Shown here: positions 36,701 to 44,057 of the stretch, piece after piece | Position numbering within the stretch: the stretch's first letter is position 1 | Layout of the letters: every line of letters starts with the position of its first letter | Assembly (NCBI RefSeq): GCF_024518575.1 | Contig: NZ_JANIHG010000004.1 | Location: 1 to 64,000, forward strand | DNA length: 64,000 nucleotides | Direction: 5' to 3' | From: Methanothrix sp. | GTDB lineage: Archaea; Halobacteriota; Methanosarcinia; Methanotrichales; Methanotrichaceae | The notes under the pieces: model-generated | Seen by the model: only the letters and a program-made list of their open reading frames with translations | Database searches by the model: none | What the model was told of the DNA's origin: nothing | Made by a program: the position numbers and the translations under genes

Positions 36701-37202
36701 GCTCCACTCCTGTAAACGATAATGCTGACAACGCCGCATGTATGTAAGCGTTTGGGTGTCAGAACGCATCTGCATATTCCCGAATAACTGAGAGAAGAGG
36801 CACATTTAACATAACGTTTGTATCGAGCTCCCCCTTGCTCAGGCGAAAGACCTGCTGTGTTGGATAAGTCCTAAAATTCGCAACCGAAAGGCCGTTAGGG
36901 GGTAAAGATGGAAATTAGCCAAGAATCGATGCCTAGAGATGAAATTCTGAAAAGGTGATCCAACACAGCTGAAAGACCACAAAACAAGTCTGACGCTTCT
37001 ACCTGGTGGCGTGCATGTGTGCCCATCAGCCACGGGATCCTACGTATCCGCACGATATTCGCTCTTAACCTATGATAAATTGTCCATGGGGGCATTGGTC
37101 CTCCTGTGCGCTCCTGGCGAATGAATGAGCTCTCCTATCAACCGATTAGAATGAACTCGCTGAATAGACCAGAGCGACGATATTTTGTGGAAGTTCGACC
37201 CG
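36701..37202. other. 502-nt spacer upstream of tupA, holding a MITE
   Basis: Contains the 118-bp element at 36853-36970 (separate entry). The part next to tupA should hold its promoter, but I see no outstanding TATA box. Nothing recognisable in 36979-37202. Confidence 0.5.
36853..36970. repeat. MITE-like element, sixth copy, different core (118 bp)
   Basis: The ends TGCTGTGTTGGAT and ATCCAACACAGCT are inverted repeats nearly identical to those of the 116-bp family, but the interior (for example AACCGAAAGGCCGTTAGG) is unrelated. It is flanked by perfect 8-bp direct repeats GAAAGACC at 36845-36852 and 36971-36978. Same ends and same duplication length imply the same transposase. Confidence 0.85.
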
Positions 37203-38027
37203 TCACACTGTGTCTAAGGGGATATGGTCTTTCGGATAAGATCCCAGAACCCTGACCATGCTCGCAGCCCGTCCAACCCCTTCAAGCGATTCTCTCACAG
37301 CATCGTCCTCGATATGGCCCTCGAGATCTATGAAGAAGTAGTAATCCCCCAGCTCCCTTCTGCTGGGCCGCGATTCTATCCTGGTGAGATTGATGTTTCT
37401 GACCGCGAACTCTCTCAGAATGGAGAAGAGCGCTCCAGGCCTGTCCTTCTCGAGGTATACCACTATCGAAGTTCTGTCATCGCCTGTCTTCCTCGCAATC
37501 TCTCTTGAGAGAACAACAAATCGCGTTACATTGTTCTTCGAGTCCTGTATATCCCTGTCGAGCACCTTGAGACCGTAGGTCTTGGCAGCCTCCTCATTCG
37601 CTATCGCAGCCATCTCCGGGAACTCCTGTGCCAGCCTGGCAGCGTGGCTTGTGGAGCCGGTGGTCCTGACCTCCACGCCCGGATACCTCCGGCGGAGGTA
37701 ATGCCTGCACTGGGCGAGCGCCTGGGGATGTGAGAGTATGATTCTGACGCTATCGGGATCGCCTCTCCCCAGAAGACAGTGCCTTATCGGGATCACAACC
37801 TCTCCGCATATGAAGAGTGATCTTCTGAGCAGCAGATCCATCGTCAGCGCCACAGACCCTTCCAGGCTGTTCTCAAGCGGAACGACTCCCGCATCAGCTT
37901 CGCTGCGCTCAACAGCAACGAAGACGTCTTCTATATCATCGAGGTACACAAGCTCTGCATCAGGAAATCGCCTTGATGCGGCCATCTCCGAGTAGGAGCC
38001 CTTCGGCCCGAGAACAGCCACCCTCAC
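37203..38027 (-). CDS. pheA: prephenate dehydratase
   Basis: A 274-residue enzyme turning prephenate into phenylpyruvate for phenylalanine synthesis. The catalytic domain spans residues 1-180 (VAVLGPKGSYSEMAA, TGSTSHAARL with the catalytic Thr/Ser). A regulatory ACT domain follows, with RPGALFSILREFA and the phenylalanine-binding ESRPSRRELGDYYFFID. GTG start; it overlaps the stop of the HMG-CoA reductase gene by 4 nt (GTGA), so the two are co-translated. Confidence 0.94.
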   Translation of the reverse strand: MRVAVLGPKGSYSEMAASRRFPDAELVYLDDIEDVFVAVERSEADAGVVPLENSLEGSVALTMDLLLRRSLFICGEVVIPIRHCLLGRGDPDSVRIILSHPQALAQCRHYLRRRYPGVEVRTTGSTSHAARLAQEFPEMAAIANEEAAKTYGLKVLDRDIQDSKNNVTRFVVLSREIARKTGDDRTSIVVYLEKDRPGALFSILREFAVRNINLTRIESRPSRRELGDYYFFIDLEGHIEDDAVRESLEGVGRAASMVRVLGSYPKDHIPLDTV

Positions 38028-39283
38028 GCAGCACCACCCAGCTCCCTTAGAAGCTCAGACGCCCTCTCGATGTTTATCCTCCGCTCGGACGCCATCCTCT
38101 CAGCGATGATCTCGACCATCTCTCCCCTTGCTCCCGCCTGTAGCGCGATGTTTCTCGCATGCAACGACATGTGCCCCCGCTGGATGCCCTCTGTGGCAAG
38201 AGCCCTCAAAGCCGCGAAGTTCTGAGCGAGGCCGACTGCTGCTATTATCCTGCTCAGCTCGTCCGCAGATCTCACGCCCAGTATCCTCACAGCCGCCCGT
38301 GCGACCGGATGGACACGTGTGGCTCCGCCCACAAGCCCGACTGCTACCGGAAGTTCTATTGTGCCAACGAGATCTCCGTTGTCGTCGATCTCGTATCTGG
38401 ATAGAGACGAGTACTGCCCGGATCTGGCGGCGTATGCATGCGCTCCCGCCTCGACTGCGCGGGTGTCGTTGCCAGTTGCGAGAACAACAGCAGTAACCCC
38501 GTTCATGATGCCCTTGTTGTGCGTGGCAGCCCTGTAAGGATCGACCTCGGCGAGCGCTGCGGCTTTGAAGACCGCAGAGACCGCCTCAGCTCCCCCAATT
38601 GCATCTGCTCTGAAGACCGCCCGCGCCCTGGCGAGGCGCATGTCCGCGAGGTTCGAGATTATCCGGAGATGAACCCTTCCGCCTGTCAGACGCCCGATCT
38701 CAGGGGCCACAGCCTCAGCCATCGTGTTCACAGCGTTCGCGCCCATCGCGTCCCTGCAGTCGACAAGCAGATGCGTGACGACCATGGGACCTGCTCTCGA
38801 ATCTATGACATGCACCTCAAGGCCCACGGCTCCCCCGCCGAGCCTGACGAGCATCGGGTCGACATCGTTTGCGATCCTCACTATCTCAGAGGCATGCTCC
38901 AGGATCCTGCACCTTGCTCCATACGGGTCCTTCAGATCAACAGCCTGGATCTGTGCCCTCATCACAGGTCCTGTCGAGCTTGTGAAGAACCCTCCCCCTT
39001 CGCGCGCCATCCTGGCGCCGTTGCTGGCGGCTGCTATGACCGATGGCTCCTCGGTGGCCATTGGAACCAGAACCTCGCGCCCGTCTATTATGAAGTTTGT
39101 AGCGATCCCGAGCGGAACCTGGAAGAGACCGATCACATTCTCCACCATCTTGTCTGCCTGTTCCACGCTCAGACCGCTCTTTATCATCTCCTCTATCTCA
39201 GCCGCACCGCATGCTTCGACGATCTTTCCAAGCCGCTCATCGGGAGGCAGCTTGTAGAATCCCGGGAGTCTCGAACTCATCAT
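38024..39283 (-). CDS. hmgA: 3-hydroxy-3-methylglutaryl-CoA reductase, class II
   Basis: A 419-residue soluble HMG-CoA reductase making mevalonate for archaeal lipids. Landmarks are ENVIGLFQVP at the substrate loop, VDCRDAMGANAVNT, the catalytic lysine in HNKGIMN, DAMGAN/TGNDTR and the C-terminal GHMSLHARNIA with the catalytic His. Sequence and length point to the class II (bacterial, Archaeoglobus) type rather than the class I enzyme of most archaea. It precedes pheA with a 4-nt overlap. Confidence 0.93.
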   Translation of the reverse strand: MMSSRLPGFYKLPPDERLGKIVEACGAAEIEEMIKSGLSVEQADKMVENVIGLFQVPLGIATNFIIDGREVLVPMATEEPSVIAAASNGARMAREGGGFFTSSTGPVMRAQIQAVDLKDPYGARCRILEHASEIVRIANDVDPMLVRLGGGAVGLEVHVIDSRAGPMVVTHLLVDCRDAMGANAVNTMAEAVAPEIGRLTGGRVHLRIISNLADMRLARARAVFRADAIGGAEAVSAVFKAAALAEVDPYRAATHNKGIMNGVTAVVLATGNDTRAVEAGAHAYAARSGQYSSLSRYEIDDNGDLVGTIELPVAVGLVGGATRVHPVARAAVRILGVRSADELSRIIAAVGLAQNFAALRALATEGIQRGHMSLHARNIALQAGARGEMVEIIAERMASERRINIERASELLRELGGAA

Positions 39284-39321
39284 CTCAATGCCCCATTAAG
39301 CCAGGATCCAGGAAGGGAAAA

Positions 39322-39328
39322 ACTTTAT
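39322..39328 (+). promoter_or_regulatory. TATA-like element for the lyase/beta-RFAP synthase gene
   Basis: CTTTATT at 39322-39328 lies about 27 nt before the ATG at 39353, which has no ribosome site, so the transcript is probably leaderless. The whole divergent spacer is only 69 nt. Confidence 0.45.
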
Positions 39329-39352
39329 TCCATTCTCTCAGATTTCATAAAC

Positions 39353-40882
39353 ATGACCTTTGCCTTTCCTGTGGCCCAGGAGATAGCGAGGCTCGAAAGG
39401 ATCGTGGGCAGGCTCAGTCCTGTACAGAAGATGCTTCTGGGAACCGATGGCTCTGTGACGAGCCTGCTGGAGGTGATCACAGGAGCACCGGTGGGGATCG
39501 AGACGCTCGAGCAGAGGGTGGTGCCGGCGACCGAGGATGTCGCTGGAGAGCTCAACATAGAGGTCGGAGAGGACGTCAATTACCGTGTTGTCCGGCTGAA
39601 GAACGCTCGCACAGGCGAGACGCTGATACATGCGGTCTCATACACCCCGCTCAAGAGGCTGGAGCCTGGCTTCAGGAACGACCTGATGCGCGCTGACATC
39701 CCGATAGGCCAGATACTCCACAAGCACCGCATAGAGTCGCGGCGGGATATAACAAAGACGGAGTGCGAGCACGCAGACGAGAGGATGAGCCAGCTATTCA
39801 ACATCTTCCCCAGGGAGCTGATGCTCTCCAGAAGGTACAAGATCATAAGAAAGGGCGAGCCTCTGATAGCCATAAGGGAGACGTTCCCATACAACATGTT
39901 CCAAGACGCCAGAAGGGTGATCATAGAGACGCCTGCCAGGATCCACATGACGCTCACAGACCTATGCGGCGAGGCTGGGCGGGTCGATGGCGGTGTGGGA
40001 ATTGCGCTCGACAAGCCGAATATAGTTGTGGAGGGCGAGATCGACAGGGAGCTCTCAGTTGATGGCGCAGAGGCGGAGAGAGCGCTGGACGCGGCGAAAA
40101 AGGTCGCTGAAAGATTCGGGCTTGGAGGAGCCCGTATATCTGTCAGAAGCTGCTACAGGACGCATGTGGGTCTCGGCAGCGGCACACAGCTCGCTGTGGC
40201 TGTTGGAAAGACTCTCTGCGAGCTTTACGGGCATAAGGCGAAGATCAGGGATATAGCATCTGCAGTGAGCCGCGGCGGGACCAGCGGCATAGGCGTCGCT
40301 GCATTTGAGATGGGCGGGTTTATAGTGGACGGCGGGCACACATTCGGCCCGGGCAGGGAGAAGTCCGACTTCAGGCCGTCCTCCGCCAGCGCTGGAGTCA
40401 GACCACCGCCCGTGATCGCGCGCCACGACTTTCCTGAAAACTGGAGGATTGTCCTTGCTGTGCCGAACATAGAGAAGGGCGCATACGGGCAGCGCGAGGT
40501 CGATATATTCAGGGAGTACTGCCCTGTCCCTCTCTCAGAGGTCCAGGAGCTCTGCTACCAGATAATGGTCAGGATGATGCCATCCGTTATTGAGGAGGAC
40601 CTCGATACCTTCGGGATGGCTGTAAACAGAATACAGCAACTGGGCTTCAAGCGTGTGGAGGTCGAGCTGCAGCATCCGATGGTCAAGATGCTGATGCAGG
40701 AGATGGTCTCGGCTGGCGCTGCATGCGCTGGCCTGAGCTCGTTCGGACCCACAGTCTACGCGATAACCGACACGAACACAAGGGAGATAGAGTCCGCGGC
40801 CCGTGATGTTATGGGCGATACCGGCGGCGAGATTATTATAACAAGATCGAGGAACGAGGGGGCCAGGATAAGGACCGCCTGA
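39353..40882 (+). CDS. chorismate pyruvate-lyase / beta-ribofuranosylaminobenzene 5'-phosphate synthase fusion
   Basis: A 509-residue protein of two enzymes in line. Residues 1-175 are a DUF98 chorismate lyase-like domain (GTDGSVTSLLE, GEDVNYRVVRLKNARTGE, ADIPIGQIL), expected to give 4-hydroxybenzoate. Residues 176-509 are a GHMP-kinase-fold beta-RFAP synthase (ETPARIHMTL, GLGSGTQLAVAVG, GTSGIGVAAFE, CAGLSSFGPTVYA), which couples an aromatic acid to phosphoribosyl pyrophosphate with loss of CO2, the first committed step to methanopterin. The two steps are consecutive. The long open frame upstream is the shadow of hmgA; the ATG at 39353 is the first good start. Confidence 0.88.
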   Translation: MTFAFPVAQEIARLERIVGRLSPVQKMLLGTDGSVTSLLEVITGAPVGIETLEQRVVPATEDVAGELNIEVGEDVNYRVVRLKNARTGETLIHAVSYTPLKRLEPGFRNDLMRADIPIGQILHKHRIESRRDITKTECEHADERMSQLFNIFPRELMLSRRYKIIRKGEPLIAIRETFPYNMFQDARRVIIETPARIHMTLTDLCGEAGRVDGGVGIALDKPNIVVEGEIDRELSVDGAEAERALDAAKKVAERFGLGGARISVRSCYRTHVGLGSGTQLAVAVGKTLCELYGHKAKIRDIASAVSRGGTSGIGVAAFEMGGFIVDGGHTFGPGREKSDFRPSSASAGVRPPPVIARHDFPENWRIVLAVPNIEKGAYGQREVDIFREYCPVPLSEVQELCYQIMVRMMPSVIEEDLDTFGMAVNRIQQLGFKRVEVELQHPMVKMLMQEMVSAGAACAGLSSFGPTVYAITDTNTREIESAARDVMGDTGGEIIITRSRNEGARIRTA

Positions 40883-40896
40883 CAGGAGGATTTGAG

Positions 40897-41946
40897 ATGA
40901 GATCTTTGCTTGAGAGGCTCAGCAACGCCCATGGAATCTCGGGGAGAGAGGGGGGCGTGATGCAGATAATAAGAGAAGAGATCGCTCCCCACGTCGATGA
41001 TGTTCAGACAGACACACTGGGAAACCTGGTCGCTACCAGGAGGGGCAAAAGGCCATCGGTGATGATTGCAGCACATGCCGATGAGATAGGCCTGATGGTA
41101 AAATTCGTTGACGATAAGGGATTCGTGTACTTCGTGAAGATCGGCGGCTGGTTCGATCAGACGCTTCTGAACCAGAGGGTGATACTTCACACGAAGAGCG
41201 GGCCTGTGGTCGGTGTCATCGGATCAAAACCGCCGCATGTCATGAAGGAGGAAGACAAAAAGAAACCTGTGGAATCCAGGGATATGTTCATAGATGTGGG
41301 GGCCAGGGACCAGAATGAAGCAAAGGAGATGGGTATAGTTCCTGGGGTGCCCATAACCATTGACAGATCATTCGCCCCACTGAGAGGGGACAGGGTCACC
41401 GGGAAGGCATTCGACAATCGTGCCGGTGTGGTGATGATGATTGAGGCCCTGAAGAGGACCAGGACAGAGTGTATGGTCTACGCGGTCAGCACCGTGATGG
41501 AGGAGGTTGGCCTGAAGGGTGCCAAGACGTGCGCATTTGGTATCAAGCCTGATCTGGCCATAGTCACGGACACGACGATTCCAGGGGATCATCCCGGTAT
41601 AGAGAAGAAGGACTCCGCCCTCGAGATGGGGAAGGGTCCTGTCATAACAGTCGTGGACGCTTCGGGACGGGGGCTGATAGCAGACGAGGATGTGCTCGAC
41701 TGGCTTCAAAAGACTGCTGAGCAGTTCAGCATACCCGTACAGCTCGATGTCTCTGGTGGAGGAACGACAGATGCGACCGCGATCCAGCTCTCGAGAGATG
41801 GTGTGAAAACAGGAGTCGTGAGCATCGCCACGAGGTACATCCACTCGCCTGTGGAGGTTCTGAGCCTGGAGGATCTTGATAAGGGAGCTGAGCTGATCGC
41901 GAGGGCGCTCGAGACAGCTCCGAGGTACTTCAGACTGGAAGGTTAG
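40897..41946 (+). CDS. M42-family glutamyl/tetrahedral aminopeptidase
   Basis: A 349-residue zinc aminopeptidase of the TET/cellulase M family. Metal ligands are in AAHADEIG, FDNRAG, MEEVGLKG, TDTTIPGDH and the late HSPVEVLSLED. These peptidases form dodecamers that trim peptides from the proteasome. GGAGG precedes the ATG. It follows the methanopterin gene by 14 nt and may share its transcript. A T7 run at 42036-42042 is a likely terminator. Confidence 0.9.
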   Translation: MRSLLERLSNAHGISGREGGVMQIIREEIAPHVDDVQTDTLGNLVATRRGKRPSVMIAAHADEIGLMVKFVDDKGFVYFVKIGGWFDQTLLNQRVILHTKSGPVVGVIGSKPPHVMKEEDKKKPVESRDMFIDVGARDQNEAKEMGIVPGVPITIDRSFAPLRGDRVTGKAFDNRAGVVMMIEALKRTRTECMVYAVSTVMEEVGLKGAKTCAFGIKPDLAIVTDTTIPGDHPGIEKKDSALEMGKGPVITVVDASGRGLIADEDVLDWLQKTAEQFSIPVQLDVSGGGTTDATAIQLSRDGVKTGVVSIATRYIHSPVEVLSLEDLDKGAELIARALETAPRYFRLEG

Positions 41947-42035
41947 CCGTTGACTCAGAGCAGATCCGCGCTGCCCGAAGCTGTCCAAACCCGTTCACAA
42001 TCCAGGGGACGGTGCCACAGCCGGAGATCTGCCTG

Positions 42036-42042
42036 TTTTTTT
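42036..42042 (+). terminator. oligo-T terminator after the M42 peptidase
   Basis: Seven T residues about 90 nt after the stop, in the short convergent spacer before hisS. Confidence 0.45.
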
Positions 42043-42058
42043 GGGATAGGCGATATCC

Positions 42059-43426
42059 CTATTTTGTGGTTCGCGCAAAAGCGCTTCTCAGCCGCTCCTC
42101 GATCGCCTCAATGCTCAGCTCCTCCTGAGAGCCGCTTGTCATGTTCCTGAGAACGAGCTTCCCGGAGTCGAGCTCTCTTCTTCCGACGATTATGACGTGC
42201 TCGGCGTTGATCGAAGATGCGGACTTCAGCTGAGCGCTCAGGGAGCGTCCCATGACATCGATGATTACAGGGGAGACATTCCTGAGACGCTTTGCGATCC
42301 GAATAGCATCAACCTTCACATCAGGCGTGAAGGCCAGAACCACAGGGGGTATTGGCGGATCAACCTCGCCAACAACCTCCATTATCCTGTCGAATCCGAG
42401 TCCAAAGCCTGTGGAGAACGTCTCCGATCCTCCAAACAGACTTGCAAGCTCGTAAGATCCGCCGCCGCATATCTGGTTCTGGGCTCCGAGACCTGAGGCG
42501 TATATCTCGAAGACAGTTCCGGTGTAGTATTCAAGACCGCGCACTATCTCGAAGTCGACAGTCGCATCGACACCGTATGCATCGAGAAGCTCCAGCATCT
42601 CCCTGAAATCGCTCAGTTTCATCTCCGACTCAGGAGATCTGCCGGACCTCGCAGAGGCGCGTGCGCCCTCTCTCCTGCTCTCTCCGCATGCCGCCTCCAG
42701 AGAAGAATGCGCGCTCCCTGCGCCCTCTGTTGAGATCTCGACGGATGATAGGGCAGCGCTGAGCTCCTCGGCTCTGTCAAGCGCTCCCTTTCCCTTAAGG
42801 CTGATCAGCTCCATGATGCCCAGATCCTCCGCCCCTATGCTCTGGAGCAGCTCCCTGAGCGCATCCCTTTCCTTCTTGTCGATGAGCCTCATTATGCTCT
42901 GCCTGTGTGCCTCAGGGACCTTCTTCAGCATCGATCTAATCAGTCCAAGATACCCGATGTGGATATCCCCTCTGATGCCGACTGCTCTCAGGACCTCGTC
43001 GGCCATCGCTATGACCTCGGCCTCTGAGTCAGAGCGCCTTCCTCCGATGAGCTCGCAGCCGAGCTGCCAGAACTCCCTGAACCTGCCCTTCTGTGGCCTC
43101 TCATACCTGAAACAGTTGGCGAAGTAGTACAGCCTTAACGGCTTCGGGGCGCTGTGAAGCTCGCCGACATACATCCTCATAACAGGTGCGGTGAGCTCGG
43201 GCCTGAGGGCGATATCCCTGCCGCCCTTGTCCTTGAAGCTGTATATCTCCTCTATGACTCCCTCACCTGATTTGAGCGTGAAGAGCTCGAGGTGCTCAAA
43301 AGTCGGAGTCACGACCTCACGGTACCCCCACCGCTCCATCACATCTATCATCTTTTCCCTGACTGCACGCCTTCTGTGGGCCTCCTCAGGCGGGAAGTCC
43401 CTGGTCCCTCTGGGTCTCTGGATCAT
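42059..43426 (-). CDS. hisS: histidyl-tRNA synthetase
   Basis: A 455-residue class II synthetase. Motif 1 is near residue 45, motif 2 is FRYERPQKGRFREFWQLGCE, the histidine-binding region holds the family signature GGGSYELASLFGG, and motif 3 is GFGLGFDRI. A low-complexity insert of about 45 residues (STEGAGSAHSSLEAACGESR region) interrupts the catalytic part, making the protein slightly long. The start at ATG 43426 (GTG at 43429 also possible) is about 25 nt from a TATA box, so it is probably leaderless. Confidence 0.95.
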   Translation of the reverse strand: MIQRPRGTRDFPPEEAHRRRAVREKMIDVMERWGYREVVTPTFEHLELFTLKSGEGVIEEIYSFKDKGGRDIALRPELTAPVMRMYVGELHSAPKPLRLYYFANCFRYERPQKGRFREFWQLGCELIGGRRSDSEAEVIAMADEVLRAVGIRGDIHIGYLGLIRSMLKKVPEAHRQSIMRLIDKKERDALRELLQSIGAEDLGIMELISLKGKGALDRAEELSAALSSVEISTEGAGSAHSSLEAACGESRREGARASARSGRSPESEMKLSDFREMLELLDAYGVDATVDFEIVRGLEYYTGTVFEIYASGLGAQNQICGGGSYELASLFGGSETFSTGFGLGFDRIMEVVGEVDPPIPPVVLAFTPDVKVDAIRIAKRLRNVSPVIIDVMGRSLSAQLKSASSINAEHVIIVGRRELDSGKLVLRNMTSGSQEELSIEAIEERLRSAFARTTK

Positions 43427-43448
43427 CACCCACGAATTCGCAAAAATG

Positions 43449-43459
43449 CCTTTATATCT
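43449..43459. promoter_or_regulatory. shared bidirectional TATA element between hisS and DUF131 gene
   Basis: CCTTTATATCT (43449-43459) reads as a TATA box on both strands. It lies about 25 nt before the hisS start on one side and about 25 nt before the ATG at 43480 on the other. Neither gene has a clear ribosome site, so both transcripts look leaderless from one element. Confidence 0.5.
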
Positions 43460-43479
43460 TGCGGCTATACTTTGAATTG

Positions 43480-43695
43480 ATGCTCCGCCTGATCGGCTGG
43501 TCCCTGATACTGATGGGTATCCTCATAACAATCATCTCCCTCATCTCATCAGATCTTCACATGAGCGAGTTCGGGGGAGTGCTACTCATAGGCCCGATAC
43601 CGATCGTCTTCGGATCCACGCCGGGCATGGCATTCGCAGCCATGCTTCTCACGATAGCGCTCATGCTGATCTCCATAGCGCTCTGGAGGAGATAG
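43480..43695 (+). CDS. DUF131/TIGR00304 membrane protein (71 aa)
   Basis: A 71-residue protein with two membrane helices around the family motif GGVLLIGPIPIVFGS. Conserved in archaea; function unknown. It is followed 2 nt later by a second member, so the pair probably arose by duplication and may form a heteromer. Start is ATG 43480, matching the TATA distance. Confidence 0.8.
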   Translation: MLRLIGWSLILMGILITIISLISSDLHMSEFGGVLLIGPIPIVFGSTPGMAFAAMLLTIALMLISIALWRR

Positions 43696-43697
43696 AG

Positions 43698-43976
43698 TTG
43701 CTGCTGATTGGAATTATCATCATAATCGCGGGGATCATGCTTCTGATGCTCGATAGCGTAATGCGTGAGCGGAGGGGGAACGAGGAGATGGAGATGCCCG
43801 CAGAAAGGGGCGAGATCCGGGGAGGAGCGGTTGTGATGATCGGACCCATTCCAGTGGTGATCGGATCTGATCAAAGGACGGCTGCGATTCTGATGGCGCT
43901 GGCCATTGCTCTCATGGCAATCTGGCTGGTCTCAGCGTATCTGGGTCATTTCGCAGCGCTGTTGGGGTTCAGTTAG
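43698..43976 (+). CDS. DUF131/TIGR00304 membrane protein (92 aa)
   Basis: A 92-residue paralogue of the preceding gene: N-terminal helix, a charged stretch RERRGNEEMEMPAERGE, then GGAVVMIGPIPVVIGSD and a second helix. TTG start with GGAGGAGAT upstream. Function unknown. Confidence 0.8.
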   Translation: MLLIGIIIIIAGIMLLMLDSVMRERRGNEEMEMPAERGEIRGGAVVMIGPIPVVIGSDQRTAAILMALAIALMAIWLVSAYLGHFAALLGFS

Positions 43977-44057
43977 TCTCTCTGCCCATGCCTGAGAGGG
44001 TGAGTTTCCGCTGGCACCTGCAGATTAGAAGTGTTGTGATTCGAGGGAGATGATCGC

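Noticed and set aside
38438-39352. Long open frame (over 300 codons) running into the beta-RFAP synthase gene on the plus strand
   Set aside because: It is the antisense shadow of hmgA; the protein has no family features and hmgA is unmistakable on the other strand. The real gene starts at 39353.
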